The notes beneath the pieces are model-generated. The model worked only from the letters and a program-made list of their open reading frames with translations, was not told the DNA's origin and did not search any database. The position numbers were made by a program, and so were the translations under genes. This document shows positions 57,861 to 64,000 of a stretch of DNA of 64,000 bases, in pieces. Source of the stretch: a bacterium 336/3 (GTDB lineage: Bacteria > Bacteroidota > Bacteroidia > Cytophagales > Thermonemataceae); the NCBI GenBank assembly GCA_001281695.1, contig LJIE01000001.1, positions 1,502,586 to 1,566,585 of the forward strand. Reading direction: 5' to 3'. Every line of letters starts with the position of its first letter. Positions within the stretch are counted from its first letter, which is position 1.

Positions 57861-58571
57861 TTATTTTTTCATAGCTATCTCATACAATTTACTCACTTCT
57901 TCCCAATTTACTACATTCCAAAAGGCTTGAATATAATCGGCTCTTTTATTTTGATACTTTAGATAATAAGCATGTTCCCAAATATCCAAACCCAAAATAG
58001 GAGTTGCAGAAGTAGTATAAATGTTTTTCATGAGCAAATTATCTTGATTCGGTGTATTTTCCAAGAATAAGCCCTTTTTTTTATTAAAATTTAACCAAGT
58101 CCAGCCTGAACCAAATAAAGATTTAGCCTTTTCTGTAAAAATTTCTTTAAACTTTTCAAAGCTTTCAAATTGCTGATTAATACTTTCAGCGAGTTTTCCA
58201 GAGGGTTTTCCTTCGGATTGTGGTTTGAGTGTCTTCCAAAAAAGACTATGGTTGTAATGTCCACCTGCATTATTGCGTATTTTAGTATCTTTGGTAGTTA
58301 GTTTTACTAAAATATTTTCCAAACTTAATTTCTCAAAAGGTGTCCCTATGATGGCTTCATTGAGATTTTTTACATACGCTGCATGGTGCTTGCCATGATG
58401 AATCTGCATGGTTTGAGTGTCAAAATGAGGCTCTAAAGCTGCAAAATCGTAGGGTAGAGGAGGAAGTTCAAAAGCAAGAGATTGATGGGGGTTTGCCCAT
58501 ATAAAATCGGGCTGAATAGCCAATACAGATGCTAAAATAGCACTTTTTTCAATAAAATTACGGCGTTTCAT
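57861..58571 (-). CDS. Exported Fe/Mn superoxide dismutase
   Basis: This 236-residue superoxide dismutase converts superoxide to peroxide and oxygen. The metal ligands are visible: His in MQIHHGKHH, His in GGHYNHSLFW, Asp and His in LDIWEHAYYLKYQ. The N-terminus carries KRRNFIEK and a hydrophobic stretch ending near WANPH, which looks like a twin-arginine signal, so the enzyme may work in the periplasm. Metal choice (Fe or Mn) is uncertain. ATG 58571 begins the signal; a longer start at 58601 adds only 10 residues. Confidence 0.93.
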   Translation of the reverse strand: MKRRNFIEKSAILASVLAIQPDFIWANPHQSLAFELPPLPYDFAALEPHFDTQTMQIHHGKHHAAYVKNLNEAIIGTPFEKLSLENILVKLTTKDTKIRNNAGGHYNHSLFWKTLKPQSEGKPSGKLAESINQQFESFEKFKEIFTEKAKSLFGSGWTWLNFNKKKGLFLENTPNQDNLLMKNIYTTSATPILGLDIWEHAYYLKYQNKRADYIQAFWNVVNWEEVSKLYEIAMKK

Positions 58572-58658
58572 ATAAAACAGTTTAGTAGTAATAGACTTCA
58601 AAATAACGATTTTTCAAATACTACACTAATAAAAACGGGAAAAATATTCTTAAACACT

Positions 58659-58690
58659 AAGATTCCAAAATTTTAAAATTTTGGAATCTT
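58659..58690. terminator. Perfect 32-base palindrome
   Basis: AAGATTCCAAAATTTT joined to its exact complement makes an uninterrupted 32-base palindrome downstream of the interrupted SMI1/KNR4-like gene and upstream of the superoxide dismutase gene. It can fold as a hairpin with an AT loop. The T-run is short, so terminator or regulatory element are both possible. Confidence 0.5.
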
Positions 58691-58724
58691 GTATGATAAA
58701 CTTGAATAGTAAAAATTAGATGGA

Positions 58725-59174
58725 TTATTGTACTTGTTTCAAATAAGTTGATAAATATTCCCATTCTGCGATTTTAAGCCATCTATTTGTGATGTCGTCT
58801 TCATGACACCATAAATACAGTAATATAGATGGATTTTCTAAACTCTCTCTCTAATCTAGAGCAAGTGGTGTATCTGAACCCCATCCAAAATCTGCAAATA
58901 AAATGTATTTTTGATAATCAATATCAACAGGAGGCATTATATCTGTTGGAGAACTTATAATATTATCTTTCCACCTTGGTATAGCAAGTGTTTCCCTTTC
59001 AGCCAAAGGTAAGTCATAAAAATCAAGGTCTTTAATTTCTGGAAAAGAATAAATATCTCCAAAAATGGAATAAAAAGGTGCTATTTTATCAGTGAGAAAC
59101 TTGATAACTGCTTGCCGACAAGTATCTTTGATACTGAAGAGATAAAGAACTTTTTTCTTAACTAAAATATCCAT
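58725..59174 (-). pseudogene. SMI1/KNR4 (SUKH)-like gene interrupted by one in-frame TAG
   Basis: From ATG 59174 the frame reads 107 codons to LFADFGWGSDTPLALD, then a TAG at 58851-58853. The same frame continues without break for 41 codons (RESLENPSILLYLWCHEDDI, NRWLKIAEWEYLSTYLK) to a TAA at 58725. The parts join as one coherent SMI1/KNR4-like domain; homologues usually have Tyr or Leu where the TAG sits. It follows mnmA by 4 bases. SUKH proteins are often immunity proteins. It may be a dead gene, a recent null, or read through. Confidence 0.75.
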
Positions 59175-59178
59175 AACA

Positions 59179-60354
59179 CTACGCAATCACTCCAGAGCCA
59201 ATCAATTCTTCGCCATCATACCAAGCCACAAACTGCCCAGGGGTTACGCTTTGCTGTTTTTCATTGAAAATAACATATAAACCTTCTGCTTCTTGGTGTA
59301 GAGTAACTTTACTGAGTGGCTGGCGATAACGAATACGAGCCATATAATCACGTTTTTCACCAATATTCATTTTTAAGTCTTCTCGAATCCAGTGTGTATC
59401 AGGGTTTGCCACAAAAAGCCCTTTTCTGTTAAGTCCTGGGTGGTCGTTGCCTTGTCCTACATAAATTACATTTTTTTCTACATCAGTAGCTATTACAAAC
59501 AAAGGTTTGGGCTTTCCACCTACCTGTAAGCCTTTTCGTTGCCCAATCGTATAAAAATGAGAGCCAATGTGTTCTCCCACTACTTTTCCATACTCTGGTT
59601 CATAACGAAAAGGTGCAGTGAGGCTTTCGAGCGTATCTTGCGTATTTTGCTCAGAAAAAACAAAGCTATCAGCATTAATTTCAATAATTTTACCAGTTTT
59701 GGGTGATAATTGTTGTTGTAAAAATTCGGGCAAACGAATTTTACCTACAAAACAAAGTCCTTGAGAATCTTTCTTTTCGGCTGTAATCAGGTCTATTTTT
59801 TTTGCAATAGCTCTTACTTCAGGCTTGAGCAAGCCACCAATCGGGAAGAGAGCCTTAGAAAGTTGTTCTTGAGTGAGTTGACACAAAAAATAGCTTTGGT
59901 CTTTATTGGGGTCTTTGCCTGCAAGCAGACGGTGTACTATTTTTCCATCTTTTTCAATGCTATCTTTTTGGCAATAATGTCCTGTAGCCACATAATCAGC
60001 TCCTAATTGCATGGCTGCTTTCAAAAATACATCAAATTTAATTTCTCTATTACAAAGCACATCAGGGTTGGGCGTTCTGCCTGCTTCGTATTCTGCAAAC
60101 ATATAATCTACAATACGTTGTTTGTATTCTTTGCTCAAATCCAGCACACGAAACGGAATATCTAGCTTTTCAGCAACAATGAGGGCATCGTTACTGTCTT
60201 CTATCCAAGGACATTCGTTATTGATTACGACCGTTTCGTCATGCCAATTTTTCATGAAAATTCCAATTACTTCATAGCCTTGTTCTTTGAGCAAATAGGC
60301 TGAAACACTTGAATCAACACCACCAGAAAGCCCTACAACAACTCTTTTCGACAT
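59179..60354 (-). CDS. mnmA: tRNA-uridine 2-sulfurtransferase
   Basis: MnmA thiolates U34 of tRNA Lys, Glu and Gln with sulfur from a relay. The 391-residue protein has the PP-loop [14 protein letters not shown] near 9-22, ATP-binding [10 protein letters not shown], the first catalytic Cys in [13 protein letters not shown], the substrate Cys in GLCFVGK, and the C-terminal [14 protein letters not shown]. Length is normal and all motifs are present. It is divergent from the patatin gene and is followed by the interrupted SMI1/KNR4-like gene. Confidence 0.97.
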   Translation of the reverse strand: MSKRVVVGLSGGVDSSVSAYLLKEQGYEVIGIFMKNWHDETVVINNECPWIEDSNDALIVAEKLDIPFRVLDLSKEYKQRIVDYMFAEYEAGRTPNPDVLCNREIKFDVFLKAAMQLGADYVATGHYCQKDSIEKDGKIVHRLLAGKDPNKDQSYFLCQLTQEQLSKALFPIGGLLKPEVRAIAKKIDLITAEKKDSQGLCFVGKIRLPEFLQQQLSPKTGKIIEINADSFVFSEQNTQDTLESLTAPFRYEPEYGKVVGEHIGSHFYTIGQRKGLQVGGKPKPLFVIATDVEKNVIYVGQGNDHPGLNRKGLFVANPDTHWIREDLKMNIGEKRDYMARIRYRQPLSKVTLHQEAEGLYVIFNEKQQSVTPGQFVAWYDGEELIGSGVIA

Positions 60355-60461
60355 ATTTTTGTATTTTAATTGTAAAATCTAAATGTTAAATTGCTTCCAT
60401 ATTTGAAGCATTATAAACAACCAACAATTTTCTTTTTTTCATAGTTCAAAACTCTACAAAC

Positions 60462-61214
60462 TTGGGAAATAAACGTATTGGGCTTACCCTTTCGGGAGGC
60501 GGAGCAAGAGCTTTTGCTCATGTAGGTGTACTGAAAGTTTTAGAAGAACAAAAAATCGAAATCTCTTGTATTTCAGGAACGAGTATGGGAGCAATTATTG
60601 GAGCTTTTTGGGCAAATGGTTACAAAGCAGAAGAAATTTTACAGATTTTAAAAAAAGTAAAAATCAGGAGTTTTCTGCAATGGAATTGGAGTAAAGGACT
60701 CTTGAGTAATCAAAAAGTTTATCGTTTTTTGAGTCAGTATTTCCCTGAAAATTCTTTTAAAAAACTTCAAATACCTTTGTATGTGAGTTGTACAGATATA
60801 AAAGAGGTCAAAACAATATGTTTTTCTGATGGAAAACTCATTGAGCCTTTGGTTGGAAGCATCAGTGTTCCAGGGCTTATGATGCCTTTCAGTTTTAAAA
60901 ACCACCAACTCACAGATGGGGGGATGCTTGAAAACCTACCATCAGGTATTTTGAAAAATAAATGTGATTACCTCATAGGTGTCCACAGCAATCCTGCCAA
61001 TAAAAAAATGATCAGAACTCTGAGACAAAGCATAGAAAAAGCATTTCTGATAACAATAGCTAATAATACACAGAACTCTAAAGAAATATGCAATTTACTC
61101 ATAGAGCCTTCAAAATTATCTAATTATCGTTTTTCGGATTTTAAAAAAGCGACACAACTATATGAAGAAGGCTATCATTATAGTAAGAAATTATTAAATA
61201 ACTTTGAAATATAA
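60462..61214 (+). CDS. Patatin-like phospholipase
   Basis: This 250-residue protein has GGGARAFAHVGVLKVLEE near 12-29, the serine hydrolase motif ISGTSMGAIIGAFWA with nucleophile Ser near 41 (GxSxG), and the dyad Asp in LTDGGMLENLPS. The short size fits intracellular or RssA-like patatins acting on membrane lipids. A TTG at 60462 is used because no ATG lies in the right place before the glycine-rich motif. The start is divergent from mnmA, with 107 bases between. Confidence 0.92.
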   Translation: MGNKRIGLTLSGGGARAFAHVGVLKVLEEQKIEISCISGTSMGAIIGAFWANGYKAEEILQILKKVKIRSFLQWNWSKGLLSNQKVYRFLSQYFPENSFKKLQIPLYVSCTDIKEVKTICFSDGKLIEPLVGSISVPGLMMPFSFKNHQLTDGGMLENLPSGILKNKCDYLIGVHSNPANKKMIRTLRQSIEKAFLITIANNTQNSKEICNLLIEPSKLSNYRFSDFKKATQLYEEGYHYSKKLLNNFEI

Positions 61215-61329
61215 AGTTTTGTTTTGGCATAGAATTTGTTTAGAAAAACCTCATATCTAAAATATCAAAAAATCTATTTCTCTGCTTATGAAAAAACCTT
61301 TACGATTTTTATAAAATCTATCAGGGTTT

Positions 61330-62274
61330 ATGATTTCAAATTTTCAGAAAATTATTAGGAATTATTTTGGTTTTTCTCAGAAAGAAACAAATGGTGTTGT
61401 TGTACTTTTTGGTGTAATGGGCTTATGTATTGTTGTACCATTGGTGCAAAGCGTCATGCCCATAAAAACTGTTTCTCATGTTCGGGATATAGCCAAACAA
61501 GATAGTTTGGTAGCAATTTTAGAGAATGTTAAAACACCTGAAAAAACAACATTTCCAGATATAGAGTTTCAGGCATTTGACCCTAATAAACTTTCTAAAG
61601 AAGAATGGTTAGCATTTGGTTTGAATACTAAAATTGCAGGCAGAATTGAAAATTATCTTAGGAAAGGAGGAAAGTTTCGTAAAAAAGAAGATTTAAAACG
61701 AATATATGATTTTCCTGAAGATTTATATGAAGCTCTGGAAGAGTACATTGTGATAGAAAATTCTCCACAAAAATCGTATCGAAAATATCATCCCAAAAGA
61801 AAGGAATATGCTTCGAGTCAATATAAATTTGACTCTACAAAAAAATACATATCAAAGAAAAAAGAATACACAAAAGTTATTACATTCGACTTGAACCAAG
61901 CAGATACTTCAGAGTTTAAAAAACTAAAAGGCATTGGAGAAAAACGAGCAATGACTATTATCAAATACAGAGAACGTTTAGGAGGTTTTACAAGTTTGAA
62001 TCAGATAGATGAGATTTTTGGTTTGGATAGTATAGCTAAGAATAGCCTTAAAACATATACATTTATTCAATTGGGTTCTTGGAAGAAAATAAATATCAAT
62101 ACTGCAAACGTAGAAGAGCTTAAAGCTCATATTTACATTGGTTATAAATTAGCACCCATTATTGTAAATTATAGGCAACAACATGGAAGGTTTCAGTCTG
62201 AAGAGGACTTAAAAAAGATAAAAATATTAGATACTGAAAAAATAGAGAAGTTACGTCCTTATTTGGTATATTAG
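61330..62274 (+). CDS. Membrane-anchored helix-hairpin-helix (ComEA-like) protein
   Basis: This is a 314-residue protein with one N-terminal membrane helix (about 20-45; GVVVLFGVMGLCIVVPLVQS), then three helix-hairpin-helix repeats: NTKIAGRIENYLRKGGKF, FKKLKGIGEKRAMTIIKY and VEELKAHIYIGYKLAPII. Short DLNQADTSEF and ININTANVEEL segments introduce the last two, as in ComEA, the DNA receptor of competence. A role in DNA uptake or binding is plausible. It overlaps the facing phosphatase gene by 4 bases. Confidence 0.85.
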   Translation: MISNFQKIIRNYFGFSQKETNGVVVLFGVMGLCIVVPLVQSVMPIKTVSHVRDIAKQDSLVAILENVKTPEKTTFPDIEFQAFDPNKLSKEEWLAFGLNTKIAGRIENYLRKGGKFRKKEDLKRIYDFPEDLYEALEEYIVIENSPQKSYRKYHPKRKEYASSQYKFDSTKKYISKKKEYTKVITFDLNQADTSEFKKLKGIGEKRAMTIIKYRERLGGFTSLNQIDEIFGLDSIAKNSLKTYTFIQLGSWKKININTANVEELKAHIYIGYKLAPIIVNYRQQHGRFQSEEDLKKIKILDTEKIEKLRPYLVY

Positions 62275-64000
62275 ACATTACTTTGCAAGTGAATACCTAA
62301 TACCATAATATCATCTATTTGTTCTTCTGTGCGTTGCCAATCTTTAAGCATATTATCAAGGTATTCTTTTTGGGTTTGAGTAGGCAGTTTATGTATTTGT
62401 TTAAAAGCTTCGTACATTCGTTTTCTACCTAATTTTTTTCTACTAATATAACTAAACTGATCAGCATAACCATCAGAAAACATATATAACATGGTATTGG
62501 GTGTAACTTGTTTTTCTATTTCTGTGAAAGTTTTTATATCATGATTGTATCGTGAATTATCACCACCTACACTAAATTTATCTGTAACAATTTCTTGGAA
62601 ATCTTCGTTTTCTATCAAAATGATAAAACTTTTTGCTCCTGCAATTTTTAGCGTATTTTGGCTTCTATCCCATACACAAATAGATATATCCATACCATCT
62701 TGGGTTTCACCCTCTTTTTGATGGAGAGCTTGAATAATACCTTTATCAAGCATTTCTATAATTTTGGAAGGAGATTGAATACCTCTTTCTTGAATAATAT
62801 TATCCAATAGAATAACTCCCAACATACTCATCAACGCTCCAGGAACGCCATGTCCTGTACAATCTGCTGTTATCATAAAAATAAGATCTTTTTTCTCGAT
62901 GATATAATAAAAATCACCACTTACTACATTTCTTGGCTTGTAGAGAATAAAATAATCTTGTAAAAACTTATTGAGTCTTTTAGGGTAGGGTAAAAAAGCT
63001 TTTTGTATACGTTCTGCATACAAGATGCTATCCATAATATCTTGATGTTGATTTTCTAACATCTCATTCATCAAGGCTACTTCTTCACTTTTCTTTTTGA
63101 GCAAGAGACCTTGACGCTGTATTTTATGGCGATTACCCAATATCAAAGCTACCAAAATTAAACTTAATGCAGTTGTAATAAGAGATGCAAAAATAATAGT
63201 TTCTTTCTGCTTAATATTGTTTTCAAATCCTTTTTTCTCATACAATTCCTGCTTGACATTCAAATCAGCAGAAAGAATTTCGAGTTGTTGAGCATTTACT
63301 ATTCTGGATATGGAATCATTGAGAGTGATAAAAGAATTTTGATATGAGATAGCCTCTTCAAACTTTTTTTCTTTTTGTTTTAAATTACTTAAAGATTGAT
63401 AAAGATTTTTTTGAGAGTTTAATGATAAAAGAGAATTATATAAATTAATTTGACTCTTTTTTATATATAAAGTTTGTTGAGCAGTATCTAAATGAGCTTG
63501 AGCTTCTACCAATTGATCTGTTTCTATAAAATAATTAGCCATTTTGATATGACCAGCTACTACAATTCCCCAATCACGATAAATGTAAGCATATTTTAAA
63601 TAATCCTTATAAAGAACATAAGCAGAATCTAACTGATTTCTTTTTAATAAAATATCTCCAATATTGCCTTTGGGCAAATTCATCCAAAATAAATCGTTCC
63701 TTTTTTGAGCTTGAATAATAGCATCTTGATAATATTTTAAAGCCTCATCATATTTTCCTTTGTTTTTATAAATTAATCCAATATTGTTAAGTAAACGAGA
63801 AACGGGTGTTTTGTCTTGATAATTGACTGTTTTAAGTAATTCATTGACTTTTAACCAATAAAAAAGAGCTTTCTCATAATTGCCAGCCTTATAAAAAAGA
63901 GAACCCATGAAAGTGTAAACCTCTATTTTGATAGAATTATTACAAGGGTGTTTTTCAAGGATATTGATAGCTTTAAGTAAATATTCGAGTGTTTTTCTAT
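62271..64000 (-). CDS. TPR-SpoIIE serine phosphatase, 5' end outside the window
   Basis: The frame is open to the window edge at 64000, so the true start lies upstream; the ATG at 63908 is only an internal methionine. The visible part has tetratricopeptide repeats, a membrane helix (SLITTALSLILVALILG), a coiled coil and a C-terminal PP2C SpoIIE-type phosphatase: AERIQKAFLPYP, VVSGDFYYIIEK, TADCTGHGVPGALMSML, DGMDISIC and MFSDGYADQF. In Bacteroidota these TPR-phosphatases act in partner-switching signalling. The activating signal and target are unknown. Confidence 0.92.
   Translation of the reverse strand, partial: RKTLEYLLKAINILEKHPCNNSIKIEVYTFMGSLFYKAGNYEKALFYWLKVNELLKTVNYQDKTPVSRLLNNIGLIYKNKGKYDEALKYYQDAIIQAQKRNDLFWMNLPKGNIGDILLKRNQLDSAYVLYKDYLKYAYIYRDWGIVVAGHIKMANYFIETDQLVEAQAHLDTAQQTLYIKKSQINLYNSLLSLNSQKNLYQSLSNLKQKEKKFEEAISYQNSFITLNDSISRIVNAQQLEILSADLNVKQELYEKKGFENNIKQKETIIFASLITTALSLILVALILGNRHKIQRQGLLLKKKSEEVALMNEMLENQHQDIMDSILYAERIQKAFLPYPKRLNKFLQDYFILYKPRNVVSGDFYYIIEKKDLIFMITADCTGHGVPGALMSMLGVILLDNIIQERGIQSPSKIIEMLDKGIIQALHQKEGETQDGMDISICVWDRSQNTLKIAGAKSFIILIENEDFQEIVTDKFSVGGDNSRYNHDIKTFTEIEKQVTPNTMLYMFSDGYADQFSYISRKKLGRKRMYEAFKQIHKLPTQTQKEYLDNMLKDWQRTEEQIDDIMVLGIHLQSNV

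Noticed and set aside
63908-63910. ATG at 63908 as the start of the SpoIIE phosphatase
   Set aside because: The same frame stays open to the window edge and the upstream residues continue the TPR pattern, so the gene is truncated by the window.

Overview
The window is an AT-rich (roughly one-third GC by eye), gene-dense chromosomal segment of a Bacteroidota bacterium, most likely of the Cytophagales / gliding-bacteria type. The reasons are: promoters of the TTTG-N(17-23)-TAnnTTTG type, two-component-propeller and 7TM-DISM histidine kinases, a TonB receptor with a carboxypeptidase-like N-terminal domain, the short AMP nucleosidase, DUF4159, DUF5777 and DUF1015 proteins, a solitary T9SS-sorting-like domain, an MsrB-MsrA fusion lipoprotein, and a Bacteroidota-style CcoG/FixH/TauE block. 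The species cannot be named from the sequence. No insertion sequence, prophage, CRISPR array or rRNA operon was seen; one tRNA (Leu, anticodon UAG) is present.

Layout. 0.1-9.8 kb: TatD nuclease, TPR lipoprotein, two large adjacent membrane histidine kinases, then a leftward set (DinB-like, MsrB/MsrA, YHS protein, Crp/Fnr regulator) that looks like a redox-stress group. 10.1-18.9 kb: propeller-like exported protein, a solitary T9SS CTD-like protein plus a PglC-type phosphoglycosyl transferase, folD, an aldo/keto reductase, accC with two small companions, ruvB, trigger factor and tRNA-Leu. 19-22.8 kb: divergent HxlR regulator / NmrA-type oxidoreductase, then an envelope operon of OB-fold protein, cytochrome c, YceI and DUF5777 barrel. 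22.8-29.8 kb: nucleotidyltransferase, B12-radical SAM, two methyltransferases, two glycosyltransferases (families 4 and 9) and an epimerase-like protein, probably acting on a surface glycan or small molecule. 30-42 kb: lgt-amn-RIC, a TonB receptor, an HD protein, DUF4159, a tandem glutaredoxin, a HAD protein, a methyltransferase, DUF1015 and tpiA.

42-57.8 kb: an FtsW/RodA family protein heads an operon with a coiled-coil roadblock/longin-like protein, a Rab/Ras-like small GTPase and a PAS-like protein. Then come coaE, a YbbR-like protein, a metallo-beta-lactamase fold hydrolase, pdhB, an unusual single-cysteine HesB/IscA protein, MgtC, a TPR protein, ccoG-fixH-tauE, a leucine-rich-repeat protein and dnaX. 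The dnaX gene is split by a run of ten A residues that, with a -1 shift (or transcript slippage), joins gamma to the tau C-terminus. 57.8-64 kb: exported superoxide dismutase, an SMI1/KNR4-like gene interrupted by one in-frame TAG, mnmA, a patatin, a ComEA-like helix-hairpin-helix protein, and a TPR-SpoIIE phosphatase cut by the window edge.

The best candidates for new biology are the cell-wall-linked small-GTPase operon (42.1-45.1 kb) and the dnaX slippery site. Several regulatory palindromes sit precisely on recognisable promoters: upstream of the TonB receptor, the HxlR-controlled oxidoreductase, the YHS gene and ruvB.
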